Source: Acinetobacter sp. HR7 (GTDB lineage: Bacteria > Pseudomonadota > Gammaproteobacteria > Pseudomonadales > Moraxellaceae). From it: a DNA stretch of 41,446 nt. Both the position numbers and the translations under genes were made by a program. Below, one piece after another: positions 17,097 to 25,925 of this stretch; the first letter of the stretch is position 1; each line of letters opens with the position of its first letter. The notes below the pieces were generated by a model. The model had not been told where the DNA came from. It did not search any database and worked only from the letters and a program-made list of their open reading frames with translations. The DNA lies in the NCBI RefSeq assembly GCF_000773685.1, contig NZ_JPQO01000195.1, forward strand, positions 1 to 41,446, read 5' to 3'.

Positions 17097-18128
17097 TTAA
17101 TCGACAAAAGGCAGTTTACCACCTTGATCATAGACCTTTTCAAAGGTTTCCACACGTAGGCGGTCTCCTGGTTCTTTAAAATGCTGGGCACGTAGTTGTT
17201 CCACCGCTTTTTGCTTGGCACCGTCATTCATACCACTTTTCATAATACTGTCACGTTCAGTTAAATAATGCGTGACATCAGCTTTCCAAGTAGCACGTTC
17301 ACTGTCCAGATGTTCTAAACGCTGAGTGGCTTCAGGACCGACCAGATTTAAACGCATCTGGCGGATTTCCTCGGCGGAACCGCCACGGGCTTTAATATCA
17401 GCCGTAAGTTTACGTAGATCTTCCAGTTTATTCAGCTGTTCCAGATTTTCCTGCCAGTCTTCTGGCAGCTGTTCAAACAGCTCTTTCAGTTTCTGGGCTT
17501 TTTCAGCTTCGCTCAGGCTTTTATCCGCCATCACCTCCATACGGTCTAAGGTATATTCGTGATAGGTATTTTCAGTACCAAACAGGCCTTCAATTTCATA
17601 ATCAGAAAAGAAGCGTTTGCGCAGGTTTTTGGTGTTGGCATAAATGCTGCGGTAATAAGCAGGATCTTCCTGATCTAGACCGGCTGGTGGTGTTAGTTCA
17701 CCCAGACTTTGCCGGTACTGCATATAACGATCCCAAAGATCCAGAATTTGCCTCAAGACCGGCTCTTTATGATTTTCAGAAATATAAGCTTTAAAATCCT
17801 GCGTGATCTGCTCAATGGTCTTTTCACCGAACTGGGTAATGAAATATTCAAAACAGTTGCGGGTCTGCTCGTTCACAATCAGGTGATTGCCATTATCCAG
17901 CTGTATCTGACAGTTAATTTCAGTGTCCTGCTGGCTCGGGCTAGTGAACATACCTCCACTTGAATTCATCACATTCGTGGCATTATTTTCAGTTCTAAGC
18001 ATGGCAGCCTGTGCGCCTTTTTGCTGATTTTTTCTTTGCTGTTCATCTTTTGGAGAGAGCCACAATACTAGCGTGACTAGACACAGGATCACTAATGCCG
18101 CAATGATCCAGATTTTATATTTCTGCAT
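17097..18128 (-). CDS. lifO: Lipase foldase / secretion chaperone (Lif)
   Basis: A 343-residue lipase-specific foldase (LifO, called LipB in Acinetobacter). One N-terminal membrane anchor (about 5-24, IWIIAALVILCLVTLVLWL) holds it in the inner membrane facing the periplasm. A Pro/Gln-rich linker leads to an all-helical domain. The Lif signature appears as TRNCFEYFITQFGEKTIEQI around residue 88. It wraps and activates the nascent lipase before type II secretion. The foldase gene preceding the lipase gene is the Acinetobacter order, opposite to Pseudomonas. Confidence 0.92.
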   Translation of the reverse strand: MQKYKIWIIAALVILCLVTLVLWLSPKDEQQRKNQQKGAQAAMLRTENNATNVMNSSGGMFTSPSQQDTEINCQIQLDNGNHLIVNEQTRNCFEYFITQFGEKTIEQITQDFKAYISENHKEPVLRQILDLWDRYMQYRQSLGELTPPAGLDQEDPAYYRSIYANTKNLRKRFFSDYEIEGLFGTENTYHEYTLDRMEVMADKSLSEAEKAQKLKELFEQLPEDWQENLEQLNKLEDLRKLTADIKARGGSAEEIRQMRLNLVGPEATQRLEHLDSERATWKADVTHYLTERDSIMKSGMNDGAKQKAVEQLRAQHFKEPGDRLRVETFEKVYDQGGKLPFVD

Positions 18129-18283
18129 GTCCTATGCACCTTTATTTTGTTTTTCTTAAGAGATTTATCAAAAAGGAATGCGCTCAATATGCCATAAATG
18201 CAAAGGAATGGCATAGAAAAGTTGTAAATCATTCAGCAGGGTTTTACCATTGCGCCAACTTTAAAATTGTCTGATTTTTTGCC

Positions 18284-19189
18284 ATGAAATCCTCATCTCC
18301 TAAAATTCAGCGTCGTCATATCAGCGGTGTATTTCTTTTAAATAAGCCTTTAGGTATCAGCTCTAATGCCGCATTACAAAAAGTACGCTGGCTGTATCGG
18401 GCGCAAAAAGCCGGACATACCGGAGCACTGGACCCGCTGGCATCTGGCTTGTTGCCGGTTTGCTTGGGAGAGGCGACCAAATTTTCGCATTATCTGCTGG
18501 ATTCGACCAAGCGTTACCAGACCACGGTTTTTCTGGGCCATAGCACCACGACTGGGGATGTTGAAGGTGAAATTCTGCTAGAAAAGCCAGTGGTTGAGCT
18601 GAATGAGCAACTGATCAAGGATACCTTGGCGCAATTCGTGGGGGATATCCAGCAGGTGCCACCGATGTATTCAGCCCTAAAAAAGGAAGGTCGTCCGCTA
18701 TATGAGTTGGCACGCAAGGGCATCGAGATTGAGCGAGAAGCACGTCCAATTACCATTTATGCGATTGAGCTTTTATCGTTTACCGAAAATAGCATCACTT
18801 TGGATGTGACCTGTTCCAAAGGCACTTATATCCGTGTGCTGGGTGAGGACATTGCCAAAGCGCTAGGAACTTATGGTCATCTGACTTATCTACACCGTAT
18901 CCAAACTGGACATTTTGAGCTGATTCCAAGCTATACCATTGAATATCTGGAAAGCCTGAGCGAGGAAGAGCGTGAAGCATTATTGCTGCCGGCTTATGCA
19001 CCCATAAATCATTTACCGAAAGTGCAGGTACCGGAAGGGCGTGCTGAATATTTTAGCCGTGGTATGGAAAGCAATATTGATCATCCGGCTGAACCACAGG
19101 TATTGGTCTTTGATGGCGAAAAATGTCTAGGACTGGCAGAAATCACCGATCGCAAGCGCTTGGTTCCCAAACGTGTGTTAAACCTCTAA
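18284..19189 (+). CDS. truB: tRNA pseudouridine(55) synthase
   Basis: A 301-residue TruB that makes pseudouridine 55 in the T-loop of elongator tRNAs. The catalytic motif [16 protein letters not shown] places the nucleophile at D50. [16 protein letters not shown] near the N-terminus and [20 protein letters not shown] are the other TruB motifs. Here it is not in the usual rbfA-truB-rpsO context but starts a plus-strand pair with a TSUP transporter 22 bp downstream. Confidence 0.97.
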   Translation: MKSSSPKIQRRHISGVFLLNKPLGISSNAALQKVRWLYRAQKAGHTGALDPLASGLLPVCLGEATKFSHYLLDSTKRYQTTVFLGHSTTTGDVEGEILLEKPVVELNEQLIKDTLAQFVGDIQQVPPMYSALKKEGRPLYELARKGIEIEREARPITIYAIELLSFTENSITLDVTCSKGTYIRVLGEDIAKALGTYGHLTYLHRIQTGHFELIPSYTIEYLESLSEEEREALLLPAYAPINHLPKVQVPEGRAEYFSRGMESNIDHPAEPQVLVFDGEKCLGLAEITDRKRLVPKRVLNL

Positions 19190-19211
19190 GCATCATCAGG
19201 ACTATGTAGAT

Positions 19212-19979
19212 ATGGATATCGAGATCATCATCAGCCTGATTGGTTTTGCCTTTATGGCGGGGGCGATTGATGCTGCCGTGGGCGGTGGTGGTCTGATCCA
19301 GATCCCGGCAATCATGAGCAGCCTGCCGCATTTACAGCCTGCAACGGTCTTTGGCACGAATAAGCTGGCATCCATTTGTGGTACCGGTTCGGCAGCTTTT
19401 TCCTATCTTCGCCAGGTGAAATTACCGTGGGCGTTGCTCGGTGTGATTGCGCTGTGCAGCTTTCTGAGTTCCTTTGCCGGTGCAGCCAGTGTTACCTTGA
19501 TTCCGGTAGATATCTTGCGGCCTTTTGTCTTAATCATGCTGATCGTGATTGCGGTCTATACCCTTACCAAAAAGCAGTTTGGCCGGGTGCATGTACAGCA
19601 AAAACTCAGCCGGAAAATGCTGATCCTTGCAGCCATCGGCAGCCTGCTCATCGGATTTTATGACGGGATTTTTGGGCCGGGTACGGGCAGTTTCTTTATT
19701 TTCTTTTTTATTCGTTATCTGAGTGTAGATTTTCTGCATGCTTCAGCACTATCGAAAATTGCCAATTTCACTACTAATCTGGCTGCGCTGAGTTTCTTTA
19801 TTCCAACTGGACATGTGTTGTTTCTGATCGGTGCCATGATGGCAGTTGCCAATATTGCGGGTTCAATTGTTGGGGTAAAACTGGCATTTAAATATGGCAG
19901 CGGTTTTATCCGGGTTCTGTTTTTAATTCTGGTCAGTTTGCTGATTTGCCGGATGGCGTATCAAATGTTTTTTGCCTAG
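19212..19979 (+). CDS. TSUP (TauE/SafE) family membrane transporter
   Basis: A 255-residue, very hydrophobic protein with about eight predicted membrane segments. The family duplication motifs are visible: FMAGAIDAAVGGGGLIQIPA in the first half and IGFYDGIFGPGTGSFF in the second. TSUP proteins export or take up organosulfur and other small anions such as sulfite, sulfoacetate or sulfonates. No sulfur-metabolism gene is nearby, so the substrate is open. It follows truB by 22 bp and is probably co-transcribed. Confidence 0.9.
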   Translation: MDIEIIISLIGFAFMAGAIDAAVGGGGLIQIPAIMSSLPHLQPATVFGTNKLASICGTGSAAFSYLRQVKLPWALLGVIALCSFLSSFAGAASVTLIPVDILRPFVLIMLIVIAVYTLTKKQFGRVHVQQKLSRKMLILAAIGSLLIGFYDGIFGPGTGSFFIFFFIRYLSVDFLHASALSKIANFTTNLAALSFFIPTGHVLFLIGAMMAVANIAGSIVGVKLAFKYGSGFIRVLFLILVSLLICRMAYQMFFA

Positions 19980-20106
19980 ATAAATTGATAAACCGTTTTC
20001 AATATTAAAGTTTGTCATACAAATTTGTCTTAAAAACCCGCCTGAAAGTTTAGCTGTTTATCTCTATGCTGGATGAAATGCATGATAAAAACAGGAGAAA
20101 AATGAC

Positions 20107-20574
20107 ATGACGACCATTTTTGAAGCATTAAGAGAAAGTCATGAAATTCAGCGGGATCTGGCAGCAAAATTATTACAGACTTCCGGGGATTCACCAGAAC
20201 GCCATGAGCTGTTCCAGCAATTGAAAAATGAATTATTCGCCCATGAAACCGCTGAAGACCGGTATTTCTATATTCCATTGATGATGACTGATTCTGGTCT
20301 GAATATCACTCGTCATGCTTTGGCAGAACATCATGAAATGGATGAAATGATAGAAGAGCTGACTGATATGGATTTTAGTAATCCGGGCTGGATTGCCTTG
20401 GCTAAGAAACTTTCAGAAAAAGTACATCATCACTTAAAAGAGGAAGAACATGGTTTCTTTCAGCAGGCGGGTAAAATTCTGGGAGAGGAACAGAAAACTG
20501 CTTTAGCAGTGCAGTACAAGAATGAATACCAGCGTTATAAAGAGATGAAAAAAGACATGCTCGTGGAAAGCTGA
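20107..20574 (+). CDS. Hemerythrin-like HHE domain protein
   Basis: A 155-residue cytoplasmic four-helix protein with hemerythrin-type ligands: a His/Glu set in ESHEIQRDLAAKL, HETAEDRYFY, HALAEHHEMDEM, and HHHLKEEEHGFF. These would coordinate a di-iron centre that binds O2 or NO, or senses redox. AGGAG stands about 10 nt before the start. It ends in a terminator shared with the convergent transporter gene. The exact role is not known; bacterial relatives are linked to oxygen/NO binding and iron handling. Confidence 0.88.
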   Translation: MTTIFEALRESHEIQRDLAAKLLQTSGDSPERHELFQQLKNELFAHETAEDRYFYIPLMMTDSGLNITRHALAEHHEMDEMIEELTDMDFSNPGWIALAKKLSEKVHHHLKEEEHGFFQQAGKILGEEQKTALAVQYKNEYQRYKEMKKDMLVES

Positions 20575-20611
20575 AGAAGGCTGAAATTTGAATTCAAAAC
20601 TTTTTAAGTAT

Positions 20612-20643
20612 AAAAAAAGATGGCGTAATTGCTATCTTTTTTA
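20612..20643. terminator. Bidirectional terminator, hemerythrin / RhtA-like gene
   Basis: GATGGC (20619-20624) and GCTATC (20631-20636) pair with one G-U and are flanked by A7 and T7, extending the stem by A-T pairs. It serves both convergent genes. Confidence 0.8.
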
Positions 20644-20651
20644 TTTGGTCA

Positions 20652-21530
20652 TCAGGCAGTTTTTTCTTTTCTGGACTGATGGGCGGCACGAACTGTCACA
20701 CCAACAGAAGCCAGCATGATACAGGCCAAGGCAATCCACTGGATCAGGCTAATCCGTTCACCCAGCAGGATAAATCCAGTCAGTGCTGCCAGTGCAGGTG
20801 ACAGGCTGGATAGGGTGCCATAGCTCATCTTATTCAGCTGTTTGAGTGCCTTTAAGTCCAGTGCATAGGGAATCGCTGTGGCCAATGTAGCAATGACTAG
20901 AGCCTTGCCCCAGTACTGGGTATCCAGTACCGCTTCCGCATTGCTATATAGTCCGATCGGCATCAAACATAGTGCAGAAATACTGATGGCGATGGTCAGG
21001 GCATGCATGCCGATATTCTGCTGTACCACACGCTGACCAAAGAAAATATAGAAAGCCCAGCACAGACCCGCACCCAGTGCACATGCTGCACTAAACAGGT
21101 CAAATTCATGATGTGCTGCCTGTCCCCACGGCACCATCAGTATAATGCCGAGAATTGCCATAATCACCCAGATATAGTCGCTACGGTTTTTAATCGATAG
21201 CAGCGCCAATCCCAACGGGCCAACAAATTCCAGACCTACAGCGATGCCCTGTGGCAGTTTACCCAATGACATATAGAACAGGATATTCATCAGGCCGAGT
21301 GCTGCGCTATAGCACAGTAAGTCTTTCCATTTCAGATAAGGTAAACGCGATATGATTTTCCAGGAACGGAACATCACGCCGACAATAATCGCGGCAAAGC
21401 ATAAGCGCAAGATAGTGACTGTCAGCGGATCCAGCACAGTAAACAGTTGCTTGGCAAAGGATGCACTGATCTGGTATGAAGTCATGGATAGCACCATGTA
21501 CAACACGGCAAGAAGTTGGGCGTTTGGCAT
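20652..21530 (-). CDS. EamA/DMT exporter, RhtA-like (copy 1)
   Basis: A 292-residue drug/metabolite transporter with ten predicted membrane helices in two EamA repeats. PQGIAVGLEFVGPLGLALLS and MSYGTLSSLSPALAALTGFI match the RhtA-type threonine/homoserine exporter pattern. It is clearly paralogous to the gene at 21772-22659, which lies upstream on the same strand. The substrate could be an amino acid or another metabolite. No clear Shine-Dalgarno precedes the ATG. The 241-bp gap upstream contains overlapping inverted repeats. Confidence 0.88.
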   Translation of the reverse strand: MPNAQLLAVLYMVLSMTSYQISASFAKQLFTVLDPLTVTILRLCFAAIIVGVMFRSWKIISRLPYLKWKDLLCYSAALGLMNILFYMSLGKLPQGIAVGLEFVGPLGLALLSIKNRSDYIWVIMAILGIILMVPWGQAAHHEFDLFSAACALGAGLCWAFYIFFGQRVVQQNIGMHALTIAISISALCLMPIGLYSNAEAVLDTQYWGKALVIATLATAIPYALDLKALKQLNKMSYGTLSSLSPALAALTGFILLGERISLIQWIALACIMLASVGVTVRAAHQSRKEKTA

Positions 21531-21660
21531 GAGAACAGGAGTGTGCCAGACATGGCACAGTATTCAGTTGGGGAGTGGCGCAGATTATAGCAAACTGGCG
21601 AATTTTTGATGAAGCTTGGTGAGCACTATTTTGTGAAGAATGGACTGGTTTGATGAGCAA

Positions 21661-21746
21661 TGAATTTAAATTTCTGGCGTGAAATAGGCTTTGCAAAAAT
21701 TTAAATTCAAAGTTCAAAAATGGTGGTAGAAAACTTTGAATTTAAA
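21661..21746 (-). terminator. Terminator-like hairpin with a competing alternative pairing
   Basis: Three AT-rich segments can pair in two ways. Segment B (21700-21714) pairs perfectly over 15 bp with C (21732-21746); on the minus strand this stem is followed by TTTTT, so it resembles the terminator of the upstream rhtA-like gene. An overlapping part of B (21697-21709) pairs perfectly over 13 bp with A (21661-21673). Both cannot form together. Confidence 0.5.
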
Positions 21747-21771
21747 AATTCCTAAGACAAAAATCCTGTCC

Positions 21772-22659
21772 TTAACTGGTTTGAACTACGGCATGTTTTT
21801 GCTTTTGTGTGGTGAAGGTACAACCAATGGAAGCAGTAATAATCATGCCCAGTGCCAGCCACTGATTCCATAATAGGGTTTCACCCAAAAAGATAAAACC
21901 AGAGAAAGCCGCAAACGCAGGTTCCAGGCTCATCAAGGTGCCAAAACTCAAAGCACTGATCTGGCGTAAGGCGAACAGATCCAGACAGAAGGGTAGTGCA
22001 CTGGCGAGCGTCGCAAAAATGGCAAAATAAAACAGATTACCCAGCTCAAAGGCAGAAGCAGGAATACCGATATAAAGGCTGAGCGGGAGTAGCATTAGTA
22101 GCGCAATGAACATTCCTAAACACACGGTATGATTGCTGGAAATTCCGGATCGCTTTTGTCCGGTAACAATATACAGTGCCCAGCAGGCACCAGCCCCTAG
22201 AGCCAGTGCAATCCCTAAAGGATCGAGTGGTTGTGCGGCCTGATCGAAAGGAAATAGCAGCATCAGGCCCAGAATTGCCAGTCCGACCCAGACAAAATCG
22301 GTTTTCTGCCGTGCATTTAATAGTGCGACACCGAGTGGTCCGATAAATTCAAAAGATACGGCAATGCCCAGTGGTAATCGTGCAATCGATGCATAGAACA
22401 TTAAGTTTAATCCTGCCAGTGCAACAGCAAAACTAAGTATGGTCGACCATTTAACCTCTCGTAATTTAACCTTCCAGATTTTAAACACTAGTCCAATCAG
22501 TACTGCACCCAAAAACAGTCGCATACAGGACACAGTGAGTATTGGAAACTGCTGAAACAGATGTTTGGCAAAGGCACCACTGCTTTGCATGCTGAGCATG
22601 GAAATCCCAAGCAATAGATAGGCCTGAACGGTGGGAGTAACTTTAGGGAAGGAGACCAC
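21772..22659 (-). CDS. rhtA: EamA/DMT exporter, RhtA-like (copy 2)
   Basis: A 295-residue, ten-helix EamA transporter that closely resembles E. coli RhtA: LPLGIAVSFEFIGPLGVALL, ALALGAGACWALYIVTGQ and SFGTLMSLEPAFAAFSGFIF all have RhtA counterparts. RhtA exports threonine and homoserine. The start appears to be a GTG at 22659, since no in-frame ATG is near; the Shine-Dalgarno is weak. It forms a tandem paralogous pair with the gene at 20652-21530. The neighbouring serA is consistent with an amino-acid theme, but that link is inference. Confidence 0.88.
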   Translation of the reverse strand: MVSFPKVTPTVQAYLLLGISMLSMQSSGAFAKHLFQQFPILTVSCMRLFLGAVLIGLVFKIWKVKLREVKWSTILSFAVALAGLNLMFYASIARLPLGIAVSFEFIGPLGVALLNARQKTDFVWVGLAILGLMLLFPFDQAAQPLDPLGIALALGAGACWALYIVTGQKRSGISSNHTVCLGMFIALLMLLPLSLYIGIPASAFELGNLFYFAIFATLASALPFCLDLFALRQISALSFGTLMSLEPAFAAFSGFIFLGETLLWNQWLALGMIITASIGCTFTTQKQKHAVVQTS

Positions 22660-22733
22660 AATAATTTATATTCCAGATCATGCGAACGATGAGAAAAAGC
22701 ATAGCAATGCTCTGAAATATAAAAGCAATAGGC

Positions 22734-22765
22734 ACAAAAAAACCACAGCAATTGCTGTGGTTTTT
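22734..22765 (-). terminator. Terminator after serA
   Basis: CCACAGC-AATT-GCTGTGG (22743-22760) is a perfect palindromic hairpin. On the minus strand it is followed by a run of T (22734-22742). The opposite flank is also T-rich. Confidence 0.88.
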
Positions 22766-22778
22766 CCGAAGTACTGGA

Positions 22779-24011
22779 TCAGTATAATACGCGAACGCGG
22801 ATTGTACCTTCCAAATTATGTAATGTGTCTAGCGCTTCATGAGATGCAGTCGCATCAACATCCATCACTAGGTAACCGACATCACCTTTAGTCATCAATG
22901 TTTGACCAGAGATGTTGATGCCGTGTTCAGCAAACAGGTTGTTGATCTTAGACAGCACACCTGGAATGTTTTTGTGGATGTGTAGCAGACGGTGTTTGCC
23001 TTCAGTTAATGGCAATGCGATTTCTGGGAAGTTCACCGCAGAAAGTGTCATACCTTTATCTGAATAAGCCACGAACTTCTCAGCAACTTCCAGACCGATG
23101 TTTGCCTGAGCTTCCATGGTAGAACCACCGACGTGTGGAGTCAGGATCACGTTTGGCAGGCCACGTAGTGGAGAAACGAATTCTTCACCGTTTGCTTTAG
23201 GCTCTTTAGGGAATACGTCAACTGCAGCACCAGCTAGGTGGCCAGATTTCAGTGCATCAGCCAGATCTTCAATCACCACACATGTACCACGTGCAGCGTT
23301 GATGAAGATAGCGCCGTCTTTCATCTGGTCAAACTGTTCTTTCGCCATAAAATTACGGGTAGAAGGAACGTCTGGAACGTGGATAGAAACCACATCAGCA
23401 TTTGCCAGTAATTCGCCCATTGTGCCGACCTGACGTGCATTACCTAAAGGTAATTTAGTCACTGTATCGTAATAGATCACTTTCATACCCATGCTTTCAG
23501 CAAGCACAGACAGTTGTGAACCGATTGAACCGTAACCCACGATACCTAAAGTTTTACCACGTGTTTCATAAGAACCGACAGCAGTTTTTTCCCAGCCACC
23601 TGCATGTGTAGTCACTGATTTTTCAGGAACACGACGCAGGAGAAGAATCGCTTCAGCAAGTACCAGTTCAGCAACTGAACGAGTGTTTGAGTATGGTGCG
23701 TTAAACACAGGAATACCACGACGCATTGCAGCGTTCAGGTCCACCTGGTTGGTACCGATACAGAAACAGCCCACTGCGATCAGCTTGTTCGCAGCTTCAA
23801 AAACTTCTTCGGTTAACTGAGTACGGGAACGGATACCAATGAAGTGAGCATCTTTGATCGCTTCTTTCAGTGCTTCACCCTCAAGCGCTGTTTTGCGATA
23901 GTCAATGTTGGTATATCCAGCTGCATTCAATGTGTCGATTGCGTTCTGGTGAACACCTTCTAACAACAAGAAACGGATTTTATCTTTAGGTAGAGATAGA
24001 TGTTGGCTCAT
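22779..24011 (-). CDS. serA: D-3-phosphoglycerate dehydrogenase
   Basis: A 410-residue SerA that oxidises 3-phosphoglycerate to 3-phosphohydroxypyruvate, the first step of serine synthesis. The Rossmann motif GIVGYGSIGSQLS binds NAD. The catalytic Arg, Glu and His lie in the NAARG, AVDVFPKEP and TPHVGGST segments. A C-terminal ACT domain ends GTIRVRVLY like E. coli SerA and would give serine feedback inhibition. The frame is open 34 codons further, but ATG at 24011 has GGAG upstream and the family N-terminus MSQHLSLPKDKIRFLLLEG. SerA enzymes of this type also reduce 2-oxoglutarate to D-2-hydroxyglutarate, which fits the divergent neighbour. Confidence 0.97.
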   Translation of the reverse strand: MSQHLSLPKDKIRFLLLEGVHQNAIDTLNAAGYTNIDYRKTALEGEALKEAIKDAHFIGIRSRTQLTEEVFEAANKLIAVGCFCIGTNQVDLNAAMRRGIPVFNAPYSNTRSVAELVLAEAILLLRRVPEKSVTTHAGGWEKTAVGSYETRGKTLGIVGYGSIGSQLSVLAESMGMKVIYYDTVTKLPLGNARQVGTMGELLANADVVSIHVPDVPSTRNFMAKEQFDQMKDGAIFINAARGTCVVIEDLADALKSGHLAGAAVDVFPKEPKANGEEFVSPLRGLPNVILTPHVGGSTMEAQANIGLEVAEKFVAYSDKGMTLSAVNFPEIALPLTEGKHRLLHIHKNIPGVLSKINNLFAEHGINISGQTLMTKGDVGYLVMDVDATASHEALDTLHNLEGTIRVRVLY

Positions 24012-24365
24012 TACGGCTCCGCTACAAAGGCCAAATTTAGTGCGCAGATTATAGCATAGGAAAGCACCCGATTCACATTTCAATCTTGACGTGAATATCA
24101 GGTATTTTTGCAAGTGATATTGATGAAAATGATGATTTTGGTTGAATTAAATTATCATTTTCAAAGGTATATTATGAAAAATGTCATTTTTTCAGGGAAA
24201 CGCGAAAAAATAGCTTATAATATTGCGCCATGCTTTTAAAGCTGCCGGTTTTGCTGCTTTAATGTGCATGTATCGTCCAAATTTCATACAAGATTTTTTG
24301 CCTGAAATATATGCAAATGAACGGACGACCTCTCTCTTGTTTACTTCATGCTAGGTCTGCAAACG
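24012..24365. promoter_or_regulatory. Shared divergent regulatory region serA / FAD dehydrogenase
   Basis: This 354-bp region drives two divergent genes. It contains a perfect 10-bp inverted repeat, TGAAAATGAT (24124-24133) and ATCATTTTCA (24154-24163), a candidate operator. TATAAT at 24216-24221 is a plausible -10 for the plus-strand gene, although no good -35 is spaced correctly. A 21-codon frame with AAAGG before its ATG lies at 24174-24239. No other gene is seen. Confidence 0.45.
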
Positions 24366-25775
24366 ATGAATGCTCCAGTCGCTTTAACCCCTGAGTTATT
24401 GACCCAATTGACTGCAATTGTAGGTGAAAACCGTATTAAAACTGATGCGGATAGCCTCCAAAATTGGGGTCGCGATCATACTAAGCACTTTGATCCAAAC
24501 CCATCGGTCATCGTTTTCCCATCCACAACAGAACAGGTTCAGGCCATTGTTAAACTGGCAAACCAATACAATGTTGCGGTGACTCCATCAGGTGGTCGTA
24601 CTGGTCTTTCTGCAGGTGCAGTGGCTGCGAACGGTGAAATCGTGGTGAGCATGGACAAGATGAACCAGATTCTGGACTTCTATCCAGCGGATCGTATGGT
24701 ACGCGTACAGGCAGGTGTAGTGACTGAACAGCTTCAGAACTATGCTGAAGAGCAGGGCATGTACTACCCAGTTGATTTCGCTTCTGCAGGTTCATCTCAG
24801 ATCGGTGGTAACATCGGGACTAATGCTGGTGGTATTAAAGTCATCAAATACGGCATGACCCGTAACTGGATTCTGGGTCTGACAGTCGTAACAGGTAAAG
24901 GCGACATCCTGCGTTTGAACAAGGGCATGATCAAAAACGCGACTGGTTATGCCATGCAGCACCTGTTCATCGGTGGTGAAGGAACGCTAGGTCTGGTCAC
25001 TGAAGCTGAAATCAAGCTGGAACGTCAACCACAAGACCTGCAAGTGATGGTGCTAGGTGTGCCTGACTTTGATGCAGTTATGCCAGTACTTCATGCATTC
25101 CAGGCGAAAATTGACCTGACAGCATTCGAGTTCTTTGGTGAACTGGCGATGCAGAAAGTTCTGGCAAATGGTCACGTACAACGTCCATTTGAAACAGAAT
25201 GCCCATTCTACGTATTGCTTGAGTTTGAAGCGCCGTTTGAGCCGATCATGGACAAGGCAATGGAAATTTTCGAGCACTGCATGGAACAAGGATGGGTGCT
25301 GGATGGCGTGATGAGCCAAAGCCTGGAACAGGTTCATAGCTTATGGCGTCTGCGTGAAGACATTTCCGAGTCAATCGCACCGTTTATTCCATACAAAAAT
25401 GACATTTCTGTACTGATCACTCACGTTCCTGCATTCATTAAAGAAATTGATGCGATCGTGAATGAGAACTACCCAGACTTCGAAATCTGCTGGTTTGGTC
25501 ATATCGGTGACGGTAACCTGCACCTGAACATTCTGAAACCGGCTGACCTGACTAAAGATGAATTCTTTGCAAAATGTCAGGTGGTGAACAAATATGTATT
25601 TGATACCGTGAAGAAATATGACGGTTCAATTTCTGCAGAACATGGCGTGGGTATGACCAAGAAACCTTATCTTGAATACACTCGTTCTGCTGAAGAAATT
25701 GAATATATGAAAGCTCTGAAAAAAGTGTTCGATCCAAATGGCATCATGAACCCAGGTAAATTATTCGACCTTTAA
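24366..25775 (+). CDS. FAD-binding oxidoreductase, likely D-2-hydroxyglutarate dehydrogenase
   Basis: A 469-residue flavoprotein of the FAD-binding_4 / FAD-oxidase_C (VAO/GlcD) class. FAD-binding segments include VTPSGGRTGLSAGAVA and SQIGGNIGTNAGGIKV; the C-terminal half has the metal-site signature GHIGDGNLHLNI and AEHGVGMTKK. The family oxidises D-2-hydroxy acids. The divergent serA makes D-2-hydroxyglutarate as a by-product, and coupling of the two enzymes is established in Pseudomonas, so D-2-hydroxyglutarate is the likely substrate; D-lactate is the alternative. ATG at 24366 is preferred over 24348 because the N-terminus MNAPVAL follows an AGG. Confidence 0.9.
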   Translation: MNAPVALTPELLTQLTAIVGENRIKTDADSLQNWGRDHTKHFDPNPSVIVFPSTTEQVQAIVKLANQYNVAVTPSGGRTGLSAGAVAANGEIVVSMDKMNQILDFYPADRMVRVQAGVVTEQLQNYAEEQGMYYPVDFASAGSSQIGGNIGTNAGGIKVIKYGMTRNWILGLTVVTGKGDILRLNKGMIKNATGYAMQHLFIGGEGTLGLVTEAEIKLERQPQDLQVMVLGVPDFDAVMPVLHAFQAKIDLTAFEFFGELAMQKVLANGHVQRPFETECPFYVLLEFEAPFEPIMDKAMEIFEHCMEQGWVLDGVMSQSLEQVHSLWRLREDISESIAPFIPYKNDISVLITHVPAFIKEIDAIVNENYPDFEICWFGHIGDGNLHLNILKPADLTKDEFFAKCQVVNKYVFDTVKKYDGSISAEHGVGMTKKPYLEYTRSAEEIEYMKALKKVFDPNGIMNPGKLFDL

Positions 25776-25800
25776 TCAGATCGAATTCTCAAAGTTTACA

Positions 25801-25828
25801 AAAGCGCATCGAAAGGTGCGCTTTTTTT
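25801..25828 (+). terminator. Terminator after the FAD dehydrogenase gene
   Basis: AAAGCGCA (25801-25808) pairs with TGCGCTTT (25817-25824), an 8-bp stem with an 8-nt loop and a T run. Confidence 0.88.
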
Positions 25829-25925
25829 ATGGTTGTGTAAATGCATTTACATAGTCTCAATAGTCGGTTAAAAGAAAGCTCGGCATCATAAATTCGATAA
25901 TAAAGATGACAGTGGAAACAAGACC

